NCBI RefSeq assembly: GCF_018499575.1
Contig: NZ_JAHDAP010000004.1
Span: 1-57,147 of the forward strand
From: Streptococcus infantis
GTDB lineage: Bacteria; Bacillota; Bacilli; Lactobacillales; Streptococcaceae
Length of the DNA: 57,147 bases
Reading direction: 5' to 3'
Shown: one piece after another, positions 15,901 through 26,585 of the stretch
How positions within the stretch are numbered: the first letter of the stretch is position 1
Layout: each line of letters begins with the position of its first letter
Program-made: the position numbers and the translations under genes
Notes under the pieces: generated by a model
The model's database searches: none
The model's input: the letters and a program-made list of their open reading frames with translations, nothing else
Told to the model about the DNA's origin: nothing

Positions 15901-18682
15901 CAGGATATACCAAACTTGGTGTGATCGCAATCTTTTCACCATTTGCATTTGTAAGAGTTGTATTAAAGGTTGGTGTACCTGTTTGAGTTGCGCCTTGGAC
16001 ATCCGTTGAAGTCTTATCAACCCCTTCAATATCACTTGGAGTAACTGTTGGGATGTAAAGCCCATCCATTGTATTTAATACTGTATCAACGTTTGCTTCC
16101 TTATCAGGGAATTTAGTTGACCAACCTGTGTCATAGCCATTGCTATCTGTACGACGGATAGAGATTCCATCAGCGGTGCCTAGGAATTTATCTTCTGGGA
16201 TGAACTCCACATCAACAGAAGTTCCGTTTGGAGTGATCTTATATTTCCCTTGACCAGCTACAGCATAGTAGCCATCTGCGCCAGGTGTTACGACTTGACC
16301 TGTACGGTTATCGATCATTTGTGGAGCTACTGTTTCATCAATTTTTGCTGACTCAGTTAGGCTATAGCCTTGCAAACCTCGAGCAGTAAAGGCAACGGTT
16401 GCTGTTTGTTTGGCACCTTGAGGACCAGTTGTTTCTTTGACTTCTCCTTTTGGTGGGTGAGTGATTTGAGTCTTAAAGTCCTCAACCTCCCCTGAAAAGG
16501 CCATTCCTGTCGGGCTCTCAATTTGAGCAGCATCCTTAGCAATTCGTAACCGTACTCCTAGTTCGTTGACACTAGGATCGATATAGGTTTTGCTCTTGGT
16601 GAATCTTAGGGTAACGGCTCCATCCTTAGTAATGGTTGCTAAATCAGAGCGTTCGTCTTCATCAAAGGTACCGTTTTGGTTAAAGTCAACCCAACCATAA
16701 ATATTGGCTTGTGGAGCCCCATCTGTGTGAGCTTCAACAGTAATCGTATAATTCCCTGGTTTGGTACGATCCATCTTGATCAACTCATTGGTTTTTCCTT
16801 TGAGGTCATTCGGAAGCAATTGGTCGATTCCTTCATCAGCCGTTGTTGCTTTATCGTCACCGGTCCAATCAAGAGCATTGTTTTCATCCATATCAGGACT
16901 CAAGTGGCCGAGATAAGGTTGGTTCACTTTCTTACCAGTAATTCCATCTACAGTTGCGATCGAATGAATCGCCTTACCGTATGATTCAGGCGCATCTCCT
17001 TCATCAAGTGGGAAGAATCCCATCATAGCAGATTGTTTACCACCTGAAGCAATGTAAAGACCGATTTCAGAAGCTCCCTTTGTCATAACAAGAGGAACAT
17101 CAACATCATTTGCAGAAATATTTGGACCGAAGACACCTGTACCGAGACCTCCAGTTATTAAATCAGCACTTCCAAAGTACTTCCAGGCAACCGGTTTTTT
17201 GTCTGGTCCGACTTGAGTACTATTACGAAGTTGATTAAGGTTAGTACTAGCGAAATTAATACCGTCTATATTGGTGGTAGGGTTTGAACCAAATAAATTG
17301 TCTGTATTTTGTGGAATATAGGTTACATTATATCTTCTAGTCGATTTTTTCCATTCCCCAATATGTTTCCATCCTTCTCCATTGGTGGTGAACATAACCA
17401 ATTCACCAGGGTTAGCTGACTCACCATCTGCCATGACTACAGCAGGTTTGACAGTTTTTCCTCGGAAGGTAGCGGAGACTTCAAATTGAACCCCAATATT
17501 CCCACCATTTAATTCTGAACTAATAGTTGTACTCTTTGTTCCAGTATTAATTCCTTCTGTTCTAATCTCAGTCCAACGGTTTTGAGGCTCGGCAATAACC
17601 TTGGCTTCATGACCAGCATTCAATTCTGCAAGTGATTTTTGGTCACTAGTCCCACTCACATAACCATTTTTAGCATTAGGATCATAGGTTGCTTTTTCTG
17701 CTTCTGTAGCTCCACGTTCTTCCATCCGTTTTTTATAGATTTCAGTCGCTTGGAAGGGTTTCAAAGACTTGACTTTGATAGTTACTACATAGCCAGGCAT
17801 GATTTCCTTAGTATAGGTAGCACCAACTTGGAGGGCAAGTTTGCCGTCTGACGTTGTCGTTGTCCCTGTCCAGTTAGCTGTTTCTCCAAAGTCTAACCAA
17901 GAGATTTGACTAGCAAGGTCTGCGGCTTTTACATTTGTTGTAAAGCCTGGTTTTGCTTCTTTTGGAGTTGAAGTTGCGTCTACAACGTCTGCACCAATTC
18001 CAGTAGCTGTTGCAGTATCTGCACGGAAGGCTGTGTTTTTATCAATCTCTTTTCCATTACGAGGGTCGTTTTTCCCTGTATTTGCGATTGCGTTTGTACC
18101 TTCAGCTGGTTTTGTGTTTTCTGCAGGTTTCCCTGTAGTAGCTTCTGTCTTTTCAGTAGCTGCTACTTCTGTTTCGGCTACAGCTTTTTCTTTGTTTTTA
18201 AGCTTAGAATTGACAATTGTTACAAGTGATTGGTAAGCTGCATCCAATTCAGCTTGACTTGTAGCAGATGTAAGTGCATTTTTAGCATTAGCAAGACCTA
18301 CCTTAAGAACTTCAACGCTCTCGTCTGTCTTGTTGCTGTATTTGCCGTTTGCCACGTTTGCTTCAATTTCAGCAACGTAAGCTGCCAATTTTTCGCTATT
18401 TAGCTCAGGTTTTGCTTCAGTAGAAACTGCAGGCGCTGCTTCTGCTTGGTAAGTTACTTCTTTAGCAGGTGCTGCTTCTGTAGTTTGAGGAGTTTCTGCC
18501 TTGTTAACTTCTGTTGTAGCTGCAACTCCATCAGCTTGTTTTTCTTCAGTTACTTCATCAGCTCCGACACCCGTGGCAGTTCCGAGCATTACCAACGTTC
18601 CGAGTAAGACCGAACAAACTCCTACATGAAGTTTACGAATCGAGAATCGACTAATTCGATCGTTAAACAGATCATTTTTCAT
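12917..18682 (-). CDS. CshA-like fibrillar LPXTG adhesin, 1921 residues
   Basis: This giant cell-wall protein begins with a YSIRK signal (RFSIRKLHVGVCSVLLG). An Ala/Glu-rich segment contains a FIVAR-like helical repeat (about 95-165). A non-repetitive adhesive region (about 215-760) resembles CshA NR domains, with SWLDFGETANWTG, NIGVQFEVSATFRGK and GEVEDFKT. About nine CshA-type fibril repeats follow (about 740-1765), each ending near YTPTVTPVTPT. Two MucBP-like units (PGY..DGEQPK..IPGY) and the sortase signal LPNTG come last. CshA of S. gordonii forms fibrils that bind fibronectin and other bacteria, and a similar role is expected here. It lies downstream of rpoC on the same strand but has its own promoter and a TTGGAGGT ribosome site. 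Confidence 0.88.
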   Translation of the reverse strand: MKNDLFNDRISRFSIRKLHVGVCSVLLGTLVMLGTATGVGADEVTEEKQADGVAATTEVNKAETPQTTEAAPAKEVTYQAEAAPAVSTEAKPELNSEKLAAYVAEIEANVANGKYSNKTDESVEVLKVGLANAKNALTSATSQAELDAAYQSLVTIVNSKLKNKEKAVAETEVAATEKTEATTGKPAENTKPAEGTNAIANTGKNDPRNGKEIDKNTAFRADTATATGIGADVVDATSTPKEAKPGFTTNVKAADLASQISWLDFGETANWTGTTTTSDGKLALQVGATYTKEIMPGYVVTIKVKSLKPFQATEIYKKRMEERGATEAEKATYDPNAKNGYVSGTSDQKSLAELNAGHEAKVIAEPQNRWTEIRTEGINTGTKSTTISSELNGGNIGVQFEVSATFRGKTVKPAVVMADGESANPGELVMFTTNGEGWKHIGEWKKSTRRYNVTYIPQNTDNLFGSNPTTNIDGINFASTNLNQLRNSTQVGPDKKPVAWKYFGSADLITGGLGTGVFGPNISANDVDVPLVMTKGASEIGLYIASGGKQSAMMGFFPLDEGDAPESYGKAIHSIATVDGITGKKVNQPYLGHLSPDMDENNALDWTGDDKATTADEGIDQLLPNDLKGKTNELIKMDRTKPGNYTITVEAHTDGAPQANIYGWVDFNQNGTFDEDERSDLATITKDGAVTLRFTKSKTYIDPSVNELGVRLRIAKDAAQIESPTGMAFSGEVEDFKTQITHPPKGEVKETTGPQGAKQTATVAFTARGLQGYSLTESAKIDETVAPQMIDNRTGQVVTPGADGYYAVAGQGKYKITPNGTSVDVEFIPEDKFLGTADGISIRRTDSNGYDTGWSTKFPDKEANVDTVLNTMDGLYIPTVTPSDIEGVDKTSTDVQGATQTGTPTFNTTLTNANGEKIAITPSLVYPAKLVDPATGQVTNATSVTVAGEGTYSINDATGEVTFVPEPGFTGTAKGVTVSLTAPVGRDKDGTVRDEYLKTATAKYTPTVTPITITPTDKVSEDVQNVPQTQTPTFELSNDKTAKITSKKLVDPATGQPTDETTVTVPGEGTYTIDPTTGAVTFTPEPDFVGTAKGVKVQATATITNAKGETSTITAEASYTPTVVPAVPTASPATSKDIQGATQTGTPTFAGTTVQVNGEDKEITIKDNSYTLLDKDGNEVTTTTAYAEDGTTPIGTFTIDPATGTVTFTPTDKSYTGKVTPVKVQAESSNGIKVDTTYTPEIVPVTPTATPAETTDIQGATQKGKPEFKGGTVTVDGVEKTVPINEDVPATFEDGSTTKTVEGVGTYTVAPDGTVTFVPEKSFVGKAPSVTVVREDMNGTKASATYTPTVTPVTPTAEDATSTDKQGQTQSGKPTFTPGNSNVPMDDDVPATFEDGSTTKTIPGEGTYTVAPDGTVTFVPEKSFTGTGTGVTVKRVDKNGTPVTAKYTPTVTPVTPTATPAESVAPQGVVQTGTVTFTEGDPVAPIDKDTITLLDENGKPATSVVAKSPEGKEIGTFTVDKETGVVTFTPTDKSYSGDVVPVKVQAKDANGTAVETTYTPKITPVVPTGEDVTSTDIQGKTQTGKPKFTEGNPSVPMDDDVPATFEDGSTTKTIPGEGTYTVAPDGTVTFVPEKSFTGTGTGVTVKRVDKNGTPVTAKYTPTVTPVTPTGEDVTSTDKQGQTQTGKPTFTPGNSNVPMNDDVPATFDDGSTTKTIPGVGTYTVAPDGTVTFKPEPEFTGTAPSVTVVREDMNGTKASATYTPTVTPVTTFVDKDGKPIPGYPTADGEQPKAEIPGYRFVETKKLPNGDTVHVYEKITTTHVDENGNPIPGYPTEDGEQPKKDIPGYEFVKTVVDANGNIQHIYKKVVTPEQPEAPVKPAPAKENAPQLPNTGTKDNASLAALGLVGVLSGFGLIARKKKED
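13385..16465 (-). repeat. nine tandem CshA-type repeats within the adhesin gene
   Basis: Tandem units of roughly 95-130 codons share the phrases QG.TQ.G.P.F, VTF.PE..F.G and YTPTVTPV. Two stretches of about 210 bp, 13691-13902 and 14327-14538, are nearly identical at a 636-bp offset. That is a mark of recent recombination between repeats. Confidence 0.85.
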
Positions 18683-18719
18683 GTTTTACCTCCAATACCC
18701 TTTCGGGAGTGTATATATT

Positions 18720-18747
18720 GTTATAATTTATGCATTGTTTTTTACAA
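18720..18747 (-). promoter_or_regulatory. promoter of the CshA-like adhesin gene
   Basis: TTGTAA (18742-18747) and TATAAC (18720-18725) are separated by 16 bp, about 38 nt before the start codon. Confidence 0.65.
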
Positions 18748-18902
18748 AATCCCAAACATGCAACGTCTTATTTTAGCATTATTAAACTTAAAATCAAAGC
18801 ATTATGCTCATTGTTTTGAAAGTTGAAATCAATATACATTTATTCCATTTTTTTACTATTATTTCAAGAAAATATGCATTACGCTTTCATTTCCTATACA
18901 CA

Positions 18903-18930
18903 CCAAAAGAGGGAATTGCCCCTCTTTTGG
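18903..18930 (-). terminator. hairpin after rpoC
   Basis: A perfect 11-bp stem (CCAAAAGAGGG / CCCTCTTTTGG) with a 6-nt loop lies 10 nt after the rpoC stop codon. No clear T tract follows on the minus strand, so its efficiency as a terminator is uncertain. Confidence 0.6.
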
Positions 18931-18940
18931 ATAAATAGGT

Positions 18941-21900
18941 TTATTCACTTGTTTCAACAGTCTCGACTTGGACAGCTACTTGCTCTTCTTGTAAATCTGC
19001 AAGGAGGGATTCTTCGTTGACTGCTTGTGGTTCAAGGTTACGGTAGCGAGCCATACCAGTACCAGCTGGGATGATCTTACCGATGATAACATTTTCCTTG
19101 AGACCAAGGAGATGGTCTTTCTTACCACGGATAGCCGCATCTGTAAGGACACGAGTTGTTTCCTGGAAGGAAGCAGCTGACAAGAAACTATTTGTTTCAA
19201 GTGAGGCTTTGGTAATTCCCATAAGGACTGGTCGACCAGTCGCTGGAACTCCACCTGAGATAAGGACATCCTTGTTGGCATCTGTAAAGTCGTTGATATC
19301 CATGAGAGTACCCATGAGAAGGTCTGTATCACCTGGATCCATGACACGAACTTTACGGATCATTTGACGAACCATTACCTCGATGTGTTTGTCACCAATT
19401 TCTACCCCTTGGCTACGGTAAACTTTTTGTACTTCACCGAGGAGGTAAGTCTCAACTGACAAGACATCACGTACAGCAAGGAGACGTTTTGGTTGGATAG
19501 AACCTTCTGTCAATGCTGCACCACGAGAGACTTGATCGCCAACTTGGACACGCATACGGGCTGTAAATGGTACCACGTATTCGCCTTCTCCAGTTTCACC
19601 CTTAACGAAGACTTTCTTGGTACGAGTTGAAGCATCTTCTTCGATAGCTGTAACCTCACCCTTGACTTCAGTGATGACCGCTTCCCCTTTAGGATTGCGG
19701 GCTTCAAAGATTTCTTGGACACGAGGAAGACCCTGAGTGATATCGGTATTTGAGGCAACCCCACCCGTGTGGAAGGTACGCATTGTAAGCTGTGTACCAG
19801 GTTCCCCGATAGATTGGGCAGCAATTGTACCAACTGCTTCACCGACTTCAACCGCATCACCAGTCGCCAAGTTGATACCATAACAGTGACGGCAGACACC
19901 ATGACGAGTGTTACATGTAAATACGGAACGGATTGTTACTTCTTCAACACCGGCATTTACAATTTCACGTGCTTTATCTTCTGTAATCAATTCATTTGGA
20001 CCGATGATAACCGCACCAGTTTCTGGATGTTTAACAGTTTTCTTAGTGTAACGACCATTGAGACGTTCTTCGAGAGACTCAATCATCTCTTTACCTTCTG
20101 TGATAGAACGGATCAAGAGACCACGGTCAGTTCCACAGTCGTCCTCACGGATGATAACATCTTGGGCAACGTCAACCAAACGACGAGTCAAGTAACCTGA
20201 GTCGGCTGTCTTAAGGGCCGTATCGGTCATACCTTTACGGGCACCGTGAGTTGAGAAGAACATTTCGAGTACTGACAAACCTTCGCGGAAGTTTGAAAGG
20301 ATTGGCAATTCCATGATACGTCCGTTCGGAGCAGCCATCAGACCACGCATACCGGCAAGCTGTGAGAAGTTTGAGATGTTACCACGGGCTCCAGAGTCCA
20401 TCATCATAACGATAGGGTTCTTAGGATCTTGGTTGGCAACCAAACGTTTCTCGAGTTTTTCACGGGCAGCACGCCATTCAGCTGTAACAGCATTGTAGCG
20501 TTCGTCATCTGTGATCATACCACGACGGAATTGTTTGGTGATTTGTTCTACACGTTTGTGTGATTCTTCGATGATTTCAGCCTTGTCTTCAACAACTGGA
20601 ATATCGGCGATACCTACTGTCAAACCTGCAAGAGTTGAATGGTGGTAACCGAGGTTCTTCATACGGTCAAGTAGGGCAGATGTTTCTGTCGTACGGAAAC
20701 GTTTGAAGATTTCAGCAATGATATTTCCAAGGTTTTTCTTCTTGAATGGCGGGTTAAGTTCAAGTCCTTCAATAGCTTCCTTGATATTTCCACCTAGTGG
20801 CAAGAAGTACTTAGCCGGAACACCTTCTGTCAAGTTTGTGTTTGTTGGTTCTTGCAAGTATGGCAAACCTTCTGGCATGATATCGTTGAAGAGAATTTTA
20901 CCTACAGTTGTAAGCAAGATTTTGTGTTTTTGATCTTCTGTCCAAGGTTTGTTGAGACTATCTGTTGCGATACCAACACGTGAGTGGAGGTGAACATAAC
21001 CATTACGGTAAGCCATAACAGCTTCGTCACGGTCTTTGAAGACCATTCCTTCACCTTCACGGCCAGCTTCTTCCATGGTCAAGTAGTAGTTACCCAATAC
21101 CATGTCCTGAGATGGAGTAACAACTGGTTTACCATCTTTCGGATTCAAGATATGCTCAGCAGCAAGCATCAAGATACGAGCTTCTGCTTGGGCTTCTTCT
21201 GAAAGCGGTACGTGGATGGCCATTTGGTCACCGTCAAAGTCGGCATTGTATGCTTCACAGACAAGTGGGTGCAAGCGAAGAGCCTTACCATCAATCAAGA
21301 CTGGTTCAAAGGCTTGGATACCCAAACGGTGAAGGGTAGGTGCGCGGTTCAAAAGCACTGGGTGTTCTTTAATCACTTCTTCGAGGATATCCCAGATACG
21401 TTCATCTCCCCGTTCTACCAAACGTTTAGCCGCTTTAACGTTTTGCACGATATCGCGAGCTACAATTTCACGCATGACGAATGGTTTAAAGAGCTCGATA
21501 GCCATTTCACGTGGCACACCACATTGGTACATCTTCAAAGTTGGACCAACGGCGATAACGGAACGTCCTGAGAAGTCAACACGTTTACCGAGCAAGTTTT
21601 GACGGAAGCGCCCTTGTTTACCTTTGAGCATATGGCTCAATGATTTAAGTGGACGGCTACCTGGTCCTGTGATTGGACGACCACGACGACCATTGTCAAT
21701 CAAAGCGTCAACCGCTTCTTGAAGCATACGCTTCTCATTTTGAACGATGATACCTGGCGCGTTCAACTCAAGCAAACGAGCCAAACGATTGTTACGGTTG
21801 ATAACACGACGGTAAAGGTCGTTCAAGTCAGATGAGGCAAAACGGCCACCATCCAACTGCAACATTGGACGAAGATCTGGTGGAATAACTGGAAGGATGT

Positions 21901-22588
21901 TGAGAATCATCCATTCAGGCTTGTTTCCAGACTTGTGGAAAGCATCCAAAACATCCAAACGACGGATAGCTTTCACACGTTTTTGTCCAGTAGCTGTTTT
22001 CAACTCTTCTTTGAGTTCAGCAATTTCTTTTTCAAGATCTACTTGTTTCAAAAGGTCTTGGATTGCTTCGGCACCCATTTTGGCAACGAATGAACCATGA
22101 CCATATTCACGCAAGCGTTCACGGTATTCACGCTCTGTCATGATAGATTTGTGTTCAAGTGGTGTATCTTTTGGATCAATCACCACGTAAGCAGCAAAGT
22201 AGATAACTTCCTCGAGGGCACGAGGGCTCATATCAAGGGTCAAGCCCATACGGCTTGGAATCCCCTTGAAATACCAGATATGAGATACAGGAGCTTTCAA
22301 CTCGATGTGTCCCATACGTTCACGACGGACTTTTGTACGCGTTACTTCAACACCACAACGGTCACAAACAATCCCTCTGTAACGAATGCGTTTGTATTTA
22401 CCACAAGCACATTCCCAGTCTTTTGTAGGACCAAAGATGACTTCATCAAAGAGTCCTTCACGTTCTGGTTTCAACGTACGGTAATTGATTGTTTCAGGTT
22501 TTTTGACTTCTCCATAAGACCATGAACGGACTTTACTTGGAGAAGCTAGTGTGATTTGCATACTTTTAAAACGATTTACATCAACCAC
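18941..22588 (-). CDS. rpoC: DNA-directed RNA polymerase subunit beta'
   Basis: The 1215-residue catalytic subunit has the N-terminal zinc site [20 protein letters not shown], the active-site loop [13 protein letters not shown] holding the catalytic Mg ion, the bridge-helix/trigger-loop region [10 protein letters not shown], and the second zinc site [21 protein letters not shown]. It forms the polymerase core with beta, alpha, omega and delta. The gene starts 32 nt after rpoB on the same strand, the universal rpoBC order. Its length is typical for streptococci. Confidence 0.99.
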   Translation of the reverse strand: MVDVNRFKSMQITLASPSKVRSWSYGEVKKPETINYRTLKPEREGLFDEVIFGPTKDWECACGKYKRIRYRGIVCDRCGVEVTRTKVRRERMGHIELKAPVSHIWYFKGIPSRMGLTLDMSPRALEEVIYFAAYVVIDPKDTPLEHKSIMTEREYRERLREYGHGSFVAKMGAEAIQDLLKQVDLEKEIAELKEELKTATGQKRVKAIRRLDVLDAFHKSGNKPEWMILNILPVIPPDLRPMLQLDGGRFASSDLNDLYRRVINRNNRLARLLELNAPGIIVQNEKRMLQEAVDALIDNGRRGRPITGPGSRPLKSLSHMLKGKQGRFRQNLLGKRVDFSGRSVIAVGPTLKMYQCGVPREMAIELFKPFVMREIVARDIVQNVKAAKRLVERGDERIWDILEEVIKEHPVLLNRAPTLHRLGIQAFEPVLIDGKALRLHPLVCEAYNADFDGDQMAIHVPLSEEAQAEARILMLAAEHILNPKDGKPVVTPSQDMVLGNYYLTMEEAGREGEGMVFKDRDEAVMAYRNGYVHLHSRVGIATDSLNKPWTEDQKHKILLTTVGKILFNDIMPEGLPYLQEPTNTNLTEGVPAKYFLPLGGNIKEAIEGLELNPPFKKKNLGNIIAEIFKRFRTTETSALLDRMKNLGYHHSTLAGLTVGIADIPVVEDKAEIIEESHKRVEQITKQFRRGMITDDERYNAVTAEWRAAREKLEKRLVANQDPKNPIVMMMDSGARGNISNFSQLAGMRGLMAAPNGRIMELPILSNFREGLSVLEMFFSTHGARKGMTDTALKTADSGYLTRRLVDVAQDVIIREDDCGTDRGLLIRSITEGKEMIESLEERLNGRYTKKTVKHPETGAVIIGPNELITEDKAREIVNAGVEEVTIRSVFTCNTRHGVCRHCYGINLATGDAVEVGEAVGTIAAQSIGEPGTQLTMRTFHTGGVASNTDITQGLPRVQEIFEARNPKGEAVITEVKGEVTAIEEDASTRTKKVFVKGETGEGEYVVPFTARMRVQVGDQVSRGAALTEGSIQPKRLLAVRDVLSVETYLLGEVQKVYRSQGVEIGDKHIEVMVRQMIRKVRVMDPGDTDLLMGTLMDINDFTDANKDVLISGGVPATGRPVLMGITKASLETNSFLSAASFQETTRVLTDAAIRGKKDHLLGLKENVIIGKIIPAGTGMARYRNLEPQAVNEESLLADLQEEQVAVQVETVETSE

Positions 22589-22620
22589 TATTTCTTCCCT
22601 TTCTATTATAAGTGAACTGC

Positions 22621-25600
22621 TTATTCTTGTTCAGCAGCTTCTTCTGTTGCTCCCGCTTTTGCATTTTCTTCTGCTTCAAAGGCTGCTTTAGCCTCTTGAG
22701 CTGCTCTTTCGCGGGCTTTTTCAAGGTCATCTACGTGGATGACATCTTCGTCCATTCCTTCATCAAGGTCACGAAGTTCCACTTCTTGATCATCTTCGTC
22801 AAGGACACGCATGTCAAGACCAAGAGATTGCAATTCTTTTACAAGAACTCGGAATGATTCTGGAACACCTGGTTTTGGAATTGGTTTTCCTTTAGTAATA
22901 GCTTCATATGCTTTCAAACGTCCGTTGATATCGTCAGACTTGTAAGTCAAGATTTCTTGAAGGACATTTGACGCACCGTAGGCTTCAAGAGCCCAAACTT
23001 CCATCTCACCGAAACGTTGTCCACCGAACTGAGCTTTACCACCGAGCGGTTGTTGGGTAACGGTTGAGTATGGTCCGACTGAACGTGCGTGCAATTTATC
23101 ATCAACCATGTGGTGGAGTTTGATCATGTACATGACTCCGACAGAAACACGGTTATCAAATGGTTCACCAGTACGGCCGTCGTATAGAATCGTCTTAGCA
23201 TCGCTATCCATACCTGCTTCTTTGACAGTGTCCCAAAGATCTTCTGAACTTGCTCCGTCAAAGACTGGTGTTGCGATGTGGATACCAAGAGTACGTGCTG
23301 CCATACCAAGGTGAAGTTCCATAACCTGACCGATATTCATACGTGATGGTACCCCAAGTGGATTCAACATGATATCGACTGGAGTTCCATCCGGAAGGTA
23401 AGGCATGTCTTCTACAGGAACGATACGAGAGACAACCCCTTTATTTCCGTGACGTCCGGCCATCTTATCTCCGACCTTAATCTTACGTTTTTGTGCGATG
23501 TATACGCGAACCAGCATATTAACGCCAGATTGCAATTCATCACCATTTGCACGTGTAAAGATTTTAACGTCACGAACAACACCGTCGGCACCGTGTGGTA
23601 CACGAAGAGAAGTATCACGAACTTCACGAGATTTGTCTCCGAAGATAGCGTGCAAGAGACGTTCTTCAGCAGAAAGGTCTTTTTCACCCTTAGGTGTTAC
23701 TTTACCTACAAGGATGTCCCCTTCTTTAACCTCGGCACCGATACGGATAATCCCCATTTCGTCAAGGTCTTTAAGGGCATCTTCACCAACGTTTGGAATT
23801 TCACGAGTGATTTCTTCAGGGCCAAGCTTTGTATCGCGAGTTTCTGATTCGTATTCTTCAAGGTGGACAGATGTGTAGACATCATCTTTGACCAAGCGTT
23901 CGCTCATGATAACGGCATCCTCGAAGTTGTAACCTTCCCATGTCATGTAGGCAACGATTGGGTTTTGTCCAAGCGCCATTTCACCTTTTTCCATAGAAGG
24001 TCCATCAGCGATAAAGTCACCTTTTTCAACGACATCACCAACTTTTACAAGGGTGCGTTGGTTGTAGGCAGTACCTGAGTTTGAACGACGGAATTTTTGG
24101 ATATGGTAAACATCAAGCGAACCGTCTTCACGACGAACTTCTACCTTATCTGCATCTGCATAGGTAACTTTACCATCGTATTGAGCGATAACAGCCGCTC
24201 CAGAGTCGTGAGCTGCTTGATATTCCATACCAGTACCAACAAATGGTGCTTTTGGATCAATCAAAGGCACAGCCTGACGTTGCATGTTGGCACCCATGAG
24301 GGCACGGTTGGAGTCATCGTTTTCCAAGAAAGGAATACATGCTGTCGCAACTGCAACTACCTGTTTAGGAGAAACGTCCATGTAATCAACACTTGACGCT
24401 GGATATTCTTGGTTAACCCCTTGGTGACGTCCCATGACAACTTTTTCTGCAAAAGTGCCATCAGCGTTCAATTTAGAGTTAGCCTGAGCAACTGTGTACT
24501 CATCTTCTTCATCGGCAGTCAACCAAACGATTTCGTTGGTTACTTTACCAGTCACACGATCAACCTTGCGGTATGGTGTTTGAATGAAACCATACTTGTT
24601 CAAGTGTCCATATGAAGACAAGTTGTTGATCAAACCGATGTTTGGTCCTTCAGGCGTTTCAATCGGACACATACGACCATAGTGAGTGTAGTGCACGTCA
24701 CGCACTTCATATCCAGCACGGTCACGTGTCAAACCACCAGGTCCTAAAGCAGACAAACGACGTTTGTGTGACAACTCAGAAAGTGGGTTGTGTTGATCCA
24801 TGAACTGTGACAATTGAGATGAACCAAAGAATTCTTTGATTGCAGCAGTTACTGGACGGATATTAATGATTTGTTGAGGTGTTAACACTTCGTTATCTTG
24901 AACAGACATACGTTCACGAACGTTACGTTCCATACGTGAAAGTCCAAGACGTACTTGGTTGGCAAGCAATTCACCAACGGCACGGATACGACGGTTTCCG
25001 AGGTGGTCAATATCATCGACACGACCGATACCTTCAGCCAAGTTGAGGAAGTAGCTCATTTCAGCAAGGATGTCTGCTGGAGTGATTGTGCGAACTTTAT
25101 CATCTGGATTCGCATTACCGATGATAGTCACAACACGATCTGGATCAGTTGGTGCTACAACCTTGAATTTTTGGAGTACGACTGGTTCTGTCAATACTGC
25201 TGAGTCATTTGGAGTGTAGACAATCTTGTTCAAATCACCATCCAAGTGACCTTCAATGCTTTCAATAACATCGCGGGTCATGACAGTACCTTTTTCAACC
25301 AAGATTTCGCCTGTTTCTGGATCTACCAGTGGCTCAGCAATTGTTTGGTTGAGTAAACGATTTTTAACATTTAGTTTCTTGTTAATCTTGTAGCGTCCTA
25401 CAGCAGCCAAGTCATAACGACGTGGGTCGAAGAAACGAGCTACAAGCAAGGTACGTGAACTCTCAGCAGTTTTGGGTTCACCTGGACGAAGGCGTTCATA
25501 AATTTCTTTCAAAGCTTCGTCTGTACGAGAGTCCATTGGGTTTTTATGGATATCTTTTTCAACAGTGTTGCGAACCAATTCGCTGTCACCAAAGATATCA

Positions 25601-26253
25601 AAAATTTCATCATCACCTGAGAAACCAAGTGCACGAACCAAGGTCGTAAATGGAATTTTACGCGTACGGTCGATACGAGTATAGGCGATGTCTTTAGAGT
25701 CACTTTCAAGTTCCAACCAAGCTCCACGGTTAGGGATAACAGTTGAACCGTAGCCCACTTTGCCGTTCTTGTCTACCTTGTCATTAAAGTAAACACCTGG
25801 AGAACGCACCAACTGCGATACGATAATACGTTCACCACCGTTGATGATGAAGGTACCCATCTCAGTCATGATTGGGAAATCCCCAAAGAAAACTTCTTGA
25901 GTTTTGATTTCACCAGTCTCTTTGTTAATCAAGCGGAAAGTTACAAAGATTGGTGCTGAATAACTAGCATCATGGATACGAGCTTCTTCAAGCGTATATT
26001 TAGGTTCTTTGATTTCGTAGCCAACAAATTCCAACTCCATTGTGTCTGTGAAGTTTGAAATTGGCAATACATCTTCAAACACTTCCTTCAGACCATGGTC
26101 TAGGAAATCTTTGAATGAATCAGTTTGAATTTCAATCAAATTTGGTAAGTCAAGAACTTCTTTGATTCTTGAAAAACTACGACGGGTACGATGTTTCCCG
26201 TATTGAACGTCATGTCCTGCCAAGATGATTCTCCTTTGTAAATAAAGTTCCAA
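22621..26253 (-). CDS. rpoB: DNA-directed RNA polymerase subunit beta
   Basis: This is the 1210-residue beta subunit. The rifampicin-binding segment [34 protein letters not shown] shows the ancestral Asp, His and Ser at the usual resistance positions, so no resistance substitution is visible there. Other landmarks are [33 protein letters not shown] and [24 protein letters not shown]. The Glu/Ala-rich C-terminal tail (about 1180-1210) is typical of streptococci. A strong promoter and a leader of about 220 nt with a terminator-like hairpin precede it. Confidence 0.99.
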   Translation of the reverse strand: MELYLQRRIILAGHDVQYGKHRTRRSFSRIKEVLDLPNLIEIQTDSFKDFLDHGLKEVFEDVLPISNFTDTMELEFVGYEIKEPKYTLEEARIHDASYSAPIFVTFRLINKETGEIKTQEVFFGDFPIMTEMGTFIINGGERIIVSQLVRSPGVYFNDKVDKNGKVGYGSTVIPNRGAWLELESDSKDIAYTRIDRTRKIPFTTLVRALGFSGDDEIFDIFGDSELVRNTVEKDIHKNPMDSRTDEALKEIYERLRPGEPKTAESSRTLLVARFFDPRRYDLAAVGRYKINKKLNVKNRLLNQTIAEPLVDPETGEILVEKGTVMTRDVIESIEGHLDGDLNKIVYTPNDSAVLTEPVVLQKFKVVAPTDPDRVVTIIGNANPDDKVRTITPADILAEMSYFLNLAEGIGRVDDIDHLGNRRIRAVGELLANQVRLGLSRMERNVRERMSVQDNEVLTPQQIINIRPVTAAIKEFFGSSQLSQFMDQHNPLSELSHKRRLSALGPGGLTRDRAGYEVRDVHYTHYGRMCPIETPEGPNIGLINNLSSYGHLNKYGFIQTPYRKVDRVTGKVTNEIVWLTADEEDEYTVAQANSKLNADGTFAEKVVMGRHQGVNQEYPASSVDYMDVSPKQVVAVATACIPFLENDDSNRALMGANMQRQAVPLIDPKAPFVGTGMEYQAAHDSGAAVIAQYDGKVTYADADKVEVRREDGSLDVYHIQKFRRSNSGTAYNQRTLVKVGDVVEKGDFIADGPSMEKGEMALGQNPIVAYMTWEGYNFEDAVIMSERLVKDDVYTSVHLEEYESETRDTKLGPEEITREIPNVGEDALKDLDEMGIIRIGAEVKEGDILVGKVTPKGEKDLSAEERLLHAIFGDKSREVRDTSLRVPHGADGVVRDVKIFTRANGDELQSGVNMLVRVYIAQKRKIKVGDKMAGRHGNKGVVSRIVPVEDMPYLPDGTPVDIMLNPLGVPSRMNIGQVMELHLGMAARTLGIHIATPVFDGASSEDLWDTVKEAGMDSDAKTILYDGRTGEPFDNRVSVGVMYMIKLHHMVDDKLHARSVGPYSTVTQQPLGGKAQFGGQRFGEMEVWALEAYGASNVLQEILTYKSDDINGRLKAYEAITKGKPIPKPGVPESFRVLVKELQSLGLDMRVLDEDDQEVELRDLDEGMDEDVIHVDDLEKARERAAQEAKAAFEAEENAKAGATEEAAEQE

Positions 26254-26367
26254 GCTTAGTTACCTAAGCAAATAAATATCGTTAAATGGTTCTAAAACCC
26301 CTATCAACTTATCCCCTTTGACTAATTTTCAGAATCTTTAAATGTCTGTTACAGATGCAAAAAATGC

Positions 26368-26425
26368 CGAAAAAAAGCACAAAAAGAGCAGTTAAATCCG
26401 ACTTTTTTCAGGAGATTTAACTGCT
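26368..26425 (-). promoter_or_regulatory. terminator-like hairpin in the rpoB leader, candidate attenuator
   Basis: Between the rpoB promoter and the rpoB start codon the minus strand carries a perfect 12-bp stem, AGCAGTTAAATC (26414-26425) with GATTTAACTGCT (26387-26398). It is followed by CTTTTTGTGCTTTTTTT. A second hairpin, TTGTCTG (26450-26456) with CAGACAA (26433-26439), precedes it. Transcripts could stop about 100 nt after initiation, about 115 nt before the rpoB start. Confidence 0.75.
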
Positions 26426-26480
26426 GTGAGCCTTGTCTGGACAATATTTCAGACAAAACCTACGACAAATGATTACTCAT

Positions 26481-26509
26481 ATTATACCTGATTTTCTCTG
26501 ATTTTTCAA
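26481..26509 (-). promoter_or_regulatory. rpoB promoter
   Basis: TTGAAA (26504-26509) and a perfect TATAAT (26481-26486) are separated by 17 bp. No other gene lies between this promoter and rpoB. Confidence 0.85.
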
Positions 26510-26585
26510 GACCTTTGAACCATTTTTTCTTACTTTAGTATAGAAGTGGTTTGTTTTCTGAAAAGGGAGTTTTCATGTTCCGAAG

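Noticed and set aside
12968..16000. Trp/Cys-rich plus-strand frames opposite the CshA-like repeats
   Set aside because: Low-complexity reverse translation of Thr/Val/Pro-rich repeats; no expression signals.
24730..24850. Possible rifampicin-resistance changes in rpoB
   Set aside because: The resistance-determining segment keeps the usual Gln, Asp, His and Ser residues, so susceptibility is predicted.
19071..26253. Many plus-strand frames opposite rpoC and rpoB, up to 143 codons
   Set aside because: They are antisense to two of the most conserved bacterial genes. Codon pattern and lack of starts show they are by-products.
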